Shown here one piece after another: positions 57,122 to 64,000 of a stretch of 64,000 nucleotides of DNA. The notes below the pieces were generated by a model. The model saw only the letters and a program-made list of their open reading frames with translations, ran no database searches and had not been told where the DNA came from. Origin of the DNA: Mycobacterium heidelbergense (GTDB lineage Bacteria > Actinomycetota > Actinomycetes > Mycobacteriales > Mycobacteriaceae); the NCBI RefSeq assembly GCF_010730745.1, contig NZ_AP022615.1, positions 372,001 through 436,000 of the forward strand, written 5' to 3'. A program made the position numbers and the translations under genes. Numbering within the stretch: the first letter of the stretch is position 1; each line of letters opens with the position of its first letter.

Positions 57122-60100
57122 CTAGGTCGAGCTCGAGACCAGCTGCTCCACCTGCTGGCCGCGCATCCGCTGGGAGATCACCGCGGTGATGCCGTCGCCC
57201 TGCATGGTCACGCCGTACAGCGCGTCGGCGACCTCCATCGTCGGCTTCTGGTGGGTGATGATGATGATCTGCGACCGGGCCCGCAGCAGTTCGAACAGGC
57301 CGATCAGGCGGCGCAGGTTGGTGTCGTCGAGCGCGGCCTCCACCTCGTCCATGATGTAGAACGGCGACGGGCGGGCCCGGAAGATCGCCACCAGCATCGC
57401 CACCGCCGTCAGCGCCTTCTCGCCCCCGGACAGCAACGACAGCCGGGTGACCTTCTTGCCCGGCGGCCGGGCCTCCACCTCGATGCCGGTGGCGAGCATG
57501 TCGTCGGGGTCGGTCAGCCGCAGCCGGCCCTCCCCGCCGGGGAACAGCACGGTGAACACGTCGGCGAATTCGCGTTCCACATCGGTGAATGCGTCGCTGA
57601 ACACCTGCAGGATGCGGGCATCGACGTCGGCGACGACGCCGAGCAGATCCTTGCGGGCGGCCTTGACGTCCTCTAGCTGGGTGGACAGGAAGTTGTAGCG
57701 CTCCTCCAGCGCGGCGAACTCCTCCAGCGCCAGCGGGTTGACCCTGCCCAGTTCGGCCAGCTCACGCTCGGCCCGTTTGGCCCGGCGCTCCTGGGTGGCC
57801 CGGTCGTAGGGAATCGGAGCGGGCGCGAAAACCTGCTCGCCGCGCTCGCGGGCCTGCTCGTATTCGGCCATCTCCAGGTCGGTGGGCGGCAGCTGATTCT
57901 CCGGACCGTATTCGGCGATCAGGTCGTCGGGCGACATTCCGAACTGCTCGAGCACCATCTGCTCGAGCTGCTCGATGCGCAGCGCCGCCTGGGCGTTGGC
58001 CACCTCGTCGCGGTGCAGCGCATCGGTCAGGGTGGCCACCCGGGCGCCCAGCGCGTTCACCTCCTCGCGCACCGCCGCCATCGCCGCCGAACGCCGCTGG
58101 CGTTCGGCGACCAGCGCGTCGCGGATCGCCGACGCCGCGTCCACCACCCGATGCAGCCGCCCCGCCAGCAGCCGGCCGGCGTCGGCCACCGCCGCCGCCA
58201 CGGCGGCCGCCCGCAGTCGCGCCGCGCGCGCCTGCTCCGCGCGCAACCGCGCCTCGCGTTCGGCGGCGGCGGCGCGGCGCAACGAATCCGCCCGCCCGCG
58301 TACCGCGTTGGCTCGTTCCTCGGCGGTGCGCACCGCAAGCCGCGCCTCCACCTCGACGCCGCGGGCGCTTTCGGCGGCGGCGGCGATGCGCTGCCGGACC
58401 TCCGCATGGCTGGGCTCCGTCGCGTGCACGTGCTGGGTCTGCTGGGCGTTGCGCAGCCGGGTTTCGAGTTCGGTGACCTCCTCGAGGGTCTGCGCGCGCC
58501 CGGCCTCCCACTCCTCGCGCTGGCGCAGCAACCTGGTCCGGTCCTCTTCGGCCGTGCGGGCCTCCTGTCCGAGCCGGCCCAGCTGCTCGTACATCGCCGA
58601 GATCGTGGTGTCGGATTCGTTGAGCGCGGCCAGCGCCTGTTCGGCGGAGTCCTGACGGGCGGCCTGCTCGGCCAGCGCGCCGGACAGCGCCGCGGTCAGC
58701 TGAGCCACCCGCGCCTCGGCGGCGGCGAGTTCGCTGCCGGCCCGGTCGATTTCGGAGGTGAGCTCCAGCGTGGACAGTTTGCGGTCCGAACCCCCGCTCA
58801 CCCAGCCGGCGCCCACCAGGTCACCGTCGAGCGTGACCGCGCGCAGCTCGGGACGCGCCGCCACCAGATCCAGCGCCTCGCCGAGGTCGTCGACCACCGC
58901 GACGCCCGACAGCATGGCAATCATCGCGCCGCGCAGCCGCGGGGGCGCGTCGATCAGGTCGAGCGCCCACGAAGCGCCATGGGGCAGCGCGGCGGCCGAC
59001 GCGGGCGGATCGGCCGGCCAGTCGCCCAACACCAGGGCGGCGCGGCCGCCGTCGGCTTCCTTGAGCGCGGCCACCGCGGAACGGGCCGCGCCGAAGCTTT
59101 CAGCGGCCAGCGCGTCGGCCGCCGACCCGAGGACCGCGGCCAGCGCCGCCTCGTAGCCGGACCGGACCTTGACCAACTTGGCGATCGGGCCGAATAGGCC
59201 TGTGCCGCCGCGGTTTTGGGCAAGCCAGGCCGCGCCGTCCTTGCGCTCGAGCCCCACCGAGAGCGCGTCGATGCGGGCCCGCAGCGAAGCCACTTCCCGT
59301 TCGGCGCCCCGCTCGGCCGATTGCAGTTCGGCGACGCGTTCGTCGGCCAGCCGCAGCGCGGTGATGGTCCGCTCGTGGTGCTCGTCAAGGCCCATCTCGC
59401 CCTGGTCCAGTTCACCCACGCGCGCCTGCACGGTTTCGTATTCGGCTCGGGTCCGCTGCGCGCGGGTGGCGGCCTGTTCGATGCGGTCGGACAGCCGCGC
59501 GACGCTGTCGTCGATCGATTCGATGCGCGTCCGCATCGTCTCCACCTGACCGGCCAGCCGCGCCAGTCCCTCGCGGCGGTCCGCCTCGGCCCGCACCGCC
59601 GCCAGATGGGCCCGGTCGGCCTCGGCGGCCTCGCGCTCGCGCTCGGCCAGTTCGGCGCGCGCGGCGTCCAGGCGGGTGCGCGCCGCGGCCAGCTCCGCCA
59701 GCAGCTGACGCTCGGCCGCCTCGACCTGTTGCGCCTCGGCTTCCAGCTCCTCGGGTTTCCTGGCGTCCGCATCGCCGGCCGTCGCCGGCTCGACGTCGAG
59801 GTGCTGGGCGCGTTCGCTGGCGATGCGCACGGTGGCGGCCACGCGCTCGGCGAGCGCGGACAGCCCGAACCAGGTGTGCTGGACCGACTCCGCCCGGACC
59901 GAGAGCTCGGCCAGCGCGGTCTCGTGCGCGGTCAGCTCCTCGGTGGCGACCGCCAGGCGGGAGGCGGCCTCGTCGTGCTCGCGGCGCATGGCGGCCTCGG
60001 CCTCGAAGATGGCGCCGCGCTCGGTCTGCCGGCCGACCAGGTCGTCGGCGGCCAGCCGCAGCCGGGCGTCGCGCAGGTCGGCCTGGATTTTCGCGGCCCG

Positions 60101-60739
60101 CTGGGCCATTTCGGCTTGACGCCCGAGCGGTTTGAGCTGGCGGCGCAGCTCGGTGGTCAGGTCGGTGAGCCGGGCCAGGTTCGCCGACATGGAGTCGAGC
60201 TTGCGCAGCGCCTTCTCCTTGCGCTTGCGATGCTTGAGCACGCCCGCCGCCTCTTCGATGAACGCGCGGCGATCCTCGGGTCGCGACTGCAGGATCTGGT
60301 CGAGCTTGCCCTGCCCGACGATGACGTGCATCTCGCGGCCGATTCCCGAGTCGCTCAGCAGCTCCTGGACATCCATCAAACGGCAACTGCTGCCGTTGAT
60401 TTCGTATTCGCTGGCGCCGTCGCGGAACATCCGCCGCGTGATCGACACCTCGGAGTACTCGATCGGCAGCACATTGTCGGAGTTGTCGATGGTGACGGTG
60501 ACCTCGGCGCGGCCCAGCGGGGCCCGCGACGAGGTGCCGGCGAAGATGACGTCCTCCATCTTTCCGCCGCGCAGCGTCTTTGCCCCCTGCTCGCCCATGA
60601 CCCACGCCAGGGCGTCGACGACGTTGGACTTGCCGGAACCGTTGGGCCCGACGACCGCGGTGATGCCCGGCTCGAAGCGCAGAGTCGTCGGCGAAGCGAA
60701 GGACTTGAAGCCCTTCAGCGTCAGACTCTTGAGGTACAC
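57122..60739 (-). CDS. smc: Chromosome partition protein SMC
   Basis: A 1205-residue condensin ATPase for chromosome organisation, working with ScpA/ScpB. N-terminal head: FKSFASPTTLRFEPG, Walker A VVGPNGSGKSNVVDAL; two long coiled-coils flank a hinge near residues 520-650; C-terminal head: signature LSLLSGGEKALTAVAML and Walker B PFYIMDEVEAALDDTN. Length is normal for the family. Confidence 0.97.
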   Translation of the reverse strand: MYLKSLTLKGFKSFASPTTLRFEPGITAVVGPNGSGKSNVVDALAWVMGEQGAKTLRGGKMEDVIFAGTSSRAPLGRAEVTVTIDNSDNVLPIEYSEVSITRRMFRDGASEYEINGSSCRLMDVQELLSDSGIGREMHVIVGQGKLDQILQSRPEDRRAFIEEAAGVLKHRKRKEKALRKLDSMSANLARLTDLTTELRRQLKPLGRQAEMAQRAAKIQADLRDARLRLAADDLVGRQTERGAIFEAEAAMRREHDEAASRLAVATEELTAHETALAELSVRAESVQHTWFGLSALAERVAATVRIASERAQHLDVEPATAGDADARKPEELEAEAQQVEAAERQLLAELAAARTRLDAARAELAEREREAAEADRAHLAAVRAEADRREGLARLAGQVETMRTRIESIDDSVARLSDRIEQAATRAQRTRAEYETVQARVGELDQGEMGLDEHHERTITALRLADERVAELQSAERGAEREVASLRARIDALSVGLERKDGAAWLAQNRGGTGLFGPIAKLVKVRSGYEAALAAVLGSAADALAAESFGAARSAVAALKEADGGRAALVLGDWPADPPASAAALPHGASWALDLIDAPPRLRGAMIAMLSGVAVVDDLGEALDLVAARPELRAVTLDGDLVGAGWVSGGSDRKLSTLELTSEIDRAGSELAAAEARVAQLTAALSGALAEQAARQDSAEQALAALNESDTTISAMYEQLGRLGQEARTAEEDRTRLLRQREEWEAGRAQTLEEVTELETRLRNAQQTQHVHATEPSHAEVRQRIAAAAESARGVEVEARLAVRTAEERANAVRGRADSLRRAAAAEREARLRAEQARAARLRAAAVAAAVADAGRLLAGRLHRVVDAASAIRDALVAERQRRSAAMAAVREEVNALGARVATLTDALHRDEVANAQAALRIEQLEQMVLEQFGMSPDDLIAEYGPENQLPPTDLEMAEYEQARERGEQVFAPAPIPYDRATQERRAKRAERELAELGRVNPLALEEFAALEERYNFLSTQLEDVKAARKDLLGVVADVDARILQVFSDAFTDVEREFADVFTVLFPGGEGRLRLTDPDDMLATGIEVEARPPGKKVTRLSLLSGGEKALTAVAMLVAIFRARPSPFYIMDEVEAALDDTNLRRLIGLFELLRARSQIIIITHQKPTMEVADALYGVTMQGDGITAVISQRMRGQQVEQLVSSST

Positions 60740-60932
60740 GGCGTGCCAGACTACCGCTCAAATTGCCCGGACCCCGCTCACCGAGGGGTGTCGGATGGCC
60801 CCTAAACGGGCCCGCCGCCCGCGGGTCGACGCACTGGCCACAGCGGCCTCACGAGTCACTGAAAGGCGGGGCGGTGGGCGCCGCGGCTCCCGCGCGCCCG
60901 CGCGCCCGCGCGCCGCGCTCCGCGGCTCCCGC

Positions 60933-60986
60933 GAGCGTCACGCCAGCGTGGCAGTGCGCGCCGAGCGCCACGCTGGCGTGACGCTC
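60933..60986. repeat. Extragenic hairpin C2 (19-bp perfect arms)
   Basis: GAGCGTCACGCCAGCGTGG (60933-60951) pairs perfectly with 60968-60986 around a 16-nt loop. The half-site GAGCGTCACGCYAGCGTG is shared with palindrome C1 at 38521. It lies between acyP and smc, so it would fold at the end of the acyP transcript. The surrounding 60740-61037 is very GC-rich and carries no gene. Confidence 0.8.
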
Positions 60987-61037
60987 GGCGCGGCGGGGCC
61001 GCCCGGCGCCGCCCGGCCCCGGCGGGCCGCCGCCTTT

Positions 61038-61331
61038 TCAGCGCTCGACGAACCCGGTGAAGCTCTCCGCTGTCGGCGAAAAGTCGGCGACGACGTTGTC
61101 GACGCGGCCCGGCCTGGCAGGCCACGAGGCGCCGCCCCGCAGCAGCTCCAACAGTTTCTCGCCGGCCTCGCGCGGTCCCTGCGCCACCACCAGCACGCGG
61201 CCGTCGGGCCGGTTGGCGGCGTACCCGGTGAGGCCAAGCTCGAGCGCCCGGCAGCGGGTCCACCAGCGAAAACCAACGCCTTGGACCGCGCCGTGCACCC
61301 AGGCGGTCAGCCGGACGTCAGGCTCCGGCAT
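61038..61331 (-). CDS. acyP: Acylphosphatase
   Basis: A 97-residue acylphosphatase hydrolysing carboxyl-phosphate bonds. The phosphate cradle and catalytic Arg are in VQGVGFRWWTRCRA and the catalytic Asn in GYAANRPDGRVLVV; the motif positions match the family. Its ATG lies inside the 3' end of the OsmC gene (14-bp overlap). Corresponds to Rv2922A, just before smc. Confidence 0.92.
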   Translation of the reverse strand: MPEPDVRLTAWVHGAVQGVGFRWWTRCRALELGLTGYAANRPDGRVLVVAQGPREAGEKLLELLRGGASWPARPGRVDNVVADFSPTAESFTGFVER

Positions 61332-61743
61332 GGTTTGTCTCGGAGGCGACCTCGAAGTCGACGGTGGTGCCGGACTTCAGCGTGCGCCCTACCGTGCACA
61401 CGGCGTCGACGGCCCGGTTGACGACGACCAGCACGCGTTGCTTCTCGTCCTCGGACAATCCGGACAGGTCGACCTCGAGGGTCTCCTCGAGCAGTGGATA
61501 GCGTTCCTGCTCGCGGTCCGCGGCGCCGGATACCCTGACCACCGCCCCGTAGTCGTCGCCGAGCCGGCGGGCCAGCGGCTCGTCGGTGGACATGCCGCTG
61601 CACGCGGCGAGTGCGATCTTGAGCAGCTCGCCGGGGGTGAACACCCCGTCGACGTCCTCGGAGCCGACGAGCACCTGCGCGCCGCGCGAGCTATGCCCCG
61701 TGTAGCGGCGCGATCCGGTGCGTTCCACCCACAGTTGCGTCAT
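61318..61743 (-). CDS. OsmC-family peroxide-reductase-like protein
   Basis: A 141-residue OsmC/Ohr-family protein (Rv2923c). The two redox cysteines are both visible: LAACSGMSTDEPLA and VDAVCTVGRTLKSG. These enzymes reduce organic hydroperoxides using a dihydrolipoyl or mycothiol-type donor. It is followed by acyP with an overlap. Upstream is the 56-bp repeat B2, then fpg. Confidence 0.92.
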   Translation of the reverse strand: MTQLWVERTGSRRYTGHSSRGAQVLVGSEDVDGVFTPGELLKIALAACSGMSTDEPLARRLGDDYGAVVRVSGAADREQERYPLLEETLEVDLSGLSEDEKQRVLVVVNRAVDAVCTVGRTLKSGTTVDFEVASETNHAGA

Positions 61744-61788
61744 GCCTTCTTTCTACTTGACCCCCAGACTGACCCTCAGAGACCCCGT

Positions 61789-61844
61789 GAGCGTGCGCAG
61801 AATGTCACGCTGCGCCGGCGTGTCGTGTGCAAACACGCACGCTC
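61789..61844. repeat. 56-bp extragenic palindromic repeat B2
   Basis: Second copy of the B repeat: GAGCGTGCGCAGAATG at the left, CACGCACGCTC at the right, same total length as B1. Outer arms are 9 bp (61789-61797 with 61836-61844). It lies between fpg and the OsmC gene; an A6 run follows on the + strand (61850-61856). Confidence 0.75.
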
Positions 61845-61856
61845 GGCGCAAAAAAG

Positions 61857-62699
61857 TTAGGGCCGCCGCTGGCAGCGCGGGCAGTAGAACGACGAGCGGT
61901 TCATGAACTTCTCCCGGCGCATCACCGCGCCGCAGCGCCGACAGCCCTCGCCGTCGCGGCCGTAGGCGTCCAGCGAGCGGTCGAAGTAGCCCGACTCGCC
62001 GTTGACGTTGACGTACAGCGAGTCGAACGAGGTGCCGCCCTTGGCCAGGGCGTCGCGCATCACGTCGGCGGCGGCGTCGAGGACGGCGGTCAGCCGACCG
62101 CGGCTGAGCGTGGCGGCGATCCGCGCGCCGTGCACCTTGGCCCGCCACAGCGCCTCGTCGGCGTAGATGTTGCCGATGCCGGAGACGACGGTCTGGTCCA
62201 GCAGCTGGCGCTTGAGCTCGGAATGCTTGCGCCGCAACACCTTTACCACCGCGTCGGCGTCGAACCTGGGGTCCAGCGGGTCGCGCGCCAAGTGGGCGAC
62301 GGGCAGAGGCACCACGCTGCCGTCCACGGTCACCAGGTCGGCGAGCATCCACCCGCCGAAGGTGCGCTGGTCGGCGAAGCTCAGCACGGTGCCGTCGTCG
62401 AGCAGCGCGGAGATGCGGACGTGGTCGGCGCGCGGCACCGCCCCCAGCAGCATCTGGCCGCTCATGCCGAGGTGCACGACGAGCGCGGTGTCGCCGTCGA
62501 GCAGCAGCCACAGGTACTTGCCGCGCCGATCGGTTCCGGTAATCCGCGCGTCGAGCAGCCGGGCGGTGAGGTCGGCGGGCCCGGCCTCATGGCGGCGCAC
62601 CGCGCGGGGATGATGCACGCGCACCGCGGCGATCGTCTTGCCCACGATGTGGGCCTGCAAGCCGCGGCGCACCACCTCGACTTCGGGCAGCTCGGGCAT
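61857..62699 (-). CDS. fpg: Formamidopyrimidine-DNA glycosylase
   Basis: A 280-residue base-excision enzyme removing 8-oxoguanine and FaPy lesions. Catalytic Pro/Glu begin the protein (MPELPEVEVVRRGL); the helix-two-turn-helix contains GIGNIYADEALWRAKVH and the C-terminal zinc finger CRRCGAVMRREKFMN ends in YCPRCQRRP. It follows rnc by 55 bp on the same strand. Confidence 0.96.
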   Translation of the reverse strand: MPELPEVEVVRRGLQAHIVGKTIAAVRVHHPRAVRRHEAGPADLTARLLDARITGTDRRGKYLWLLLDGDTALVVHLGMSGQMLLGAVPRADHVRISALLDDGTVLSFADQRTFGGWMLADLVTVDGSVVPLPVAHLARDPLDPRFDADAVVKVLRRKHSELKRQLLDQTVVSGIGNIYADEALWRAKVHGARIAATLSRGRLTAVLDAAADVMRDALAKGGTSFDSLYVNVNGESGYFDRSLDAYGRDGEGCRRCGAVMRREKFMNRSSFYCPRCQRRP

Positions 62700-62754
62700 C
62701 TAGTGATGATCGCAAGCGCGGCGAAGCCGGGCGAAGCGGGTCATCACCATCAAC

Positions 62755-63468
62755 TTAGACGGGGGTTTTCCCCGCGGTGTCGAGCACGTCGAGCGCCTTC
62801 CAGGTCGCCGCCGCGGCCTTTTGCTCGGCCTCCTTCTTGGAGCGGCCCACGCCCGACCCGTATTCGGTGTCCATGACGACGACGATCGCGGTGAACTCCT
62901 TGTCGTGGTCCGGGCCCGTGGAGGTCACCACGTAGGACGGCGCGCCCAGGCCACGGGCGGCGGTCAGCTCCTGCAGGCTGGTCTTCCAGTCCAGCCCGGC
63001 GCCGAGCGTGGGCGCGGCGTCCAGCAGCGGGCCGAACAGCCGCAGGATCACCGCACGCGCCGTCTCGATGCCGTGCTGCAGATAGATGGCGCCGAGCAGC
63101 GACTCCATGCCGTCGGCCAGGATGCTCGACTTGTCGGCCCCGCCGGTGTTGGCCTCGCCACGGCCCAGGTACAGGTGGGCGCCGAGGCCCTGGTCGGACA
63201 GGTTGCGGGCGACGTCGGCCAGCGCCTGGGTGTTGACCACGCTGGCCCGCAGCTTGGCCAGGTCGCCCTCCGACCGGTCGGGGTGGCGATGGTAGAGCTC
63301 GTCGGTGATGGTCAGGCCCAGGACGGCGTCGCCGAGGAATTCCAGCCGCTCGTTGGTCGGCAGCCCGCCGTGCTCGTAGGCGTAGCTGCGGTGCGTCAAC
63401 GCCAGCGACAGCAACTCGTCGGGCAGGTCGACCCCGAGCGCGTCGAGCAGGGCCTGTCGCGCGGTCAC
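62755..63468 (-). CDS. rnc: Ribonuclease III
   Basis: A 237-residue double-stranded-RNA endonuclease for rRNA and mRNA processing. The signature NERLEFLGDAVLGLTITDEL is in the nuclease domain, with the second metal site near GMESLLGAIYL; the C-terminal dsRNA-binding domain includes GSGVGRSKKEAEQKAAAATW. The GTG at 63468 overlaps the DUF177 stop by 4 bp; the frame continues upstream but is the shadow of that gene. Confidence 0.95.
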   Translation of the reverse strand: MTARQALLDALGVDLPDELLSLALTHRSYAYEHGGLPTNERLEFLGDAVLGLTITDELYHRHPDRSEGDLAKLRASVVNTQALADVARNLSDQGLGAHLYLGRGEANTGGADKSSILADGMESLLGAIYLQHGIETARAVILRLFGPLLDAAPTLGAGLDWKTSLQELTAARGLGAPSYVVTSTGPDHDKEFTAIVVVMDTEYGSGVGRSKKEAEQKAAAATWKALDVLDTAGKTPV

Positions 63469-64000
63469 CGCTCGTCCCGCGGGGTGTCCGGCGCCAGCAT
63501 GTCCGCCAACTTGGCCCACCGCGGGTCGACGCGGTCGTGGTGATGCCCGGGCTCGGCCGCGAGCGAAACGCCGCATTCGGGGCACAATCCGGGGCAATCG
63601 GGCCTGCACACGGGCGAGAACGGCAGGTCCAGCCCGACGGCGTCGATGATGGACTGCTCCAGGTCGATCGTGTCGTCGACGATGTGGCCCACCTCGTCGT
63701 CCTCGGTGGTCGCCTCGGTCGCGCTGTCCGGATAGGCGAAGAGTTCGGTCAGCCCGACGTGGACGCGCCCGTTGACCTCGGTCAGGCAGCGGGCGCATTC
63801 GCCGACGGTGGGCGCGGCGACCGTCCCGGTCACCAACACGCCCTCGGAGACGGACTCGACCCGCAAGTCTAGTTCCAGGGGGGCGCCCCGGTCGACCGCG
63901 ATCATGTCCAAGCCGATGCGCGTGGGGCTGGGCACGGTGTTCCGCAGGGTGACCATGGCGCCCGGGCGCCGCCCGAGTCGGGTGAGGTCGACCGTCGTCG
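63465..64000 (-). CDS. DUF177/YceD-family protein, 5' end outside window
   Basis: The reading frame is open from the right edge: upstream of an internal ATG (63956) it reads TTVDLTRLGRRPGA, which looks like the conserved family N-terminus, so the true start is beyond 64000. The C-terminal part has ECARCLTEV and the cysteine pair region CRPDCPGLCPECG, as in Rv2926c. DUF177 proteins are linked to 23S rRNA maturation in other bacteria; the gene neighbours rnc here. Confidence 0.88.
   Translation of the reverse strand, partial: TTVDLTRLGRRPGAMVTLRNTVPSPTRIGLDMIAVDRGAPLELDLRVESVSEGVLVTGTVAAPTVGECARCLTEVNGRVHVGLTELFAYPDSATEATTEDDEVGHIVDDTIDLEQSIIDAVGLDLPFSPVCRPDCPGLCPECGVSLAAEPGHHHDRVDPRWAKLADMLAPDTPRDER

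Noticed and set aside
61836..61856. Intrinsic terminator at repeat B2
   Set aside because: The A-run is on the wrong side for transcripts of fpg, and no T-run follows the hairpin in the direction of a convergent + strand gene; kept as a repeat only.
1..64000. tRNA, rRNA or tmRNA genes
   Set aside because: No cloverleaf-like segment or rRNA sequence was noticed on reading either strand; a dedicated scan was not possible.

Overview
The window is a high-GC chromosomal segment of a Mycobacterium. Gene order follows the M. tuberculosis interval from about Rv2869c (rip1) to Rv2926c almost step by step: rip1-dxr, ccdA/mpt53-like, rlmN-cdsA-frr-pyrH, a GlnR-like regulator, an Rv2887-type MarR regulator, amiC, tsf-rpsB, an M23 peptidase, xerC, viuB, dprA-yifB-yraN, rnhB-lepB-rplS, lppW, trmD-rimM-khpA-rpsP, dacB2, a TetR regulator, pknI, ffh, an Rv2917-type helicase, glnD-glnB-amt, ftsY, smc, acyP-osmC, fpg and rnc. 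The PGRS-repeat protein, the MPT63-family protein and the lack of canonical PE/PPE genes suggest a non-tuberculous slow grower, perhaps near the M. avium complex. That placement is inference from memory of these families; no search was run.

Layout. 1-14 kb: isoprenoid (dxr), thiol-redox (ccdA plus thioredoxin-like), ribosome recycling and UMP kinase, and translation genes. 14.0-15.7 kb and 26.4-28.0 kb: two inverted copies of one 1.63-1.64 kb IS110-family element. Each sits inside one arm of a 21-bp-arm extragenic palindrome between convergent genes. 15.7-25.1 kb: xerC, a lactate 2-monooxygenase, siderophore utilisation, competence-type genes, the remains of an fdhD gene beside a GAF-ANTAR regulator, then rnhB-lepB-rplS. 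28-38.5 kb: ribosomal and tRNA-modification genes, a D,D-carboxypeptidase, PknI, two amidohydrolases and ffh.

38.5-51.3 kb is accessory DNA between ffh and glnD. It contains two orphaned antitoxins whose toxin genes survive only as short 5' stubs (MNT/HepT and AbiEi/AbiEii), a DUF3800-like protein, and a MazF-type cassette bracketed by a 47-bp direct repeat that forms part of a palindromic repeat family. It also holds an alpha/beta hydrolase, decayed and intact Ala/Gly/Leu-rich secreted proteins, a PGRS protein with a signal peptide instead of a PE domain, an EccA-like AAA protein with an altered P-loop, the Rv2917-type helicase and a VapBC pair. 51.3-64 kb returns to the core: nitrogen control (glnD-glnB-amt with a GlnR-box candidate), SRP receptor, SMC, acylphosphatase, OsmC, Fpg, RNase III and a DUF177 protein cut by the window end.

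The strongest lead is the IS110 element. Its roughly 300-nt left end has two short segments, 15 nt apart, that match the two halves of the reconstructed insertion target, as expected for the target-binding loop of a bridge RNA. The element appears to be guided to a repeated extragenic palindrome. Several unrelated families of extragenic palindromes occur elsewhere in the window.
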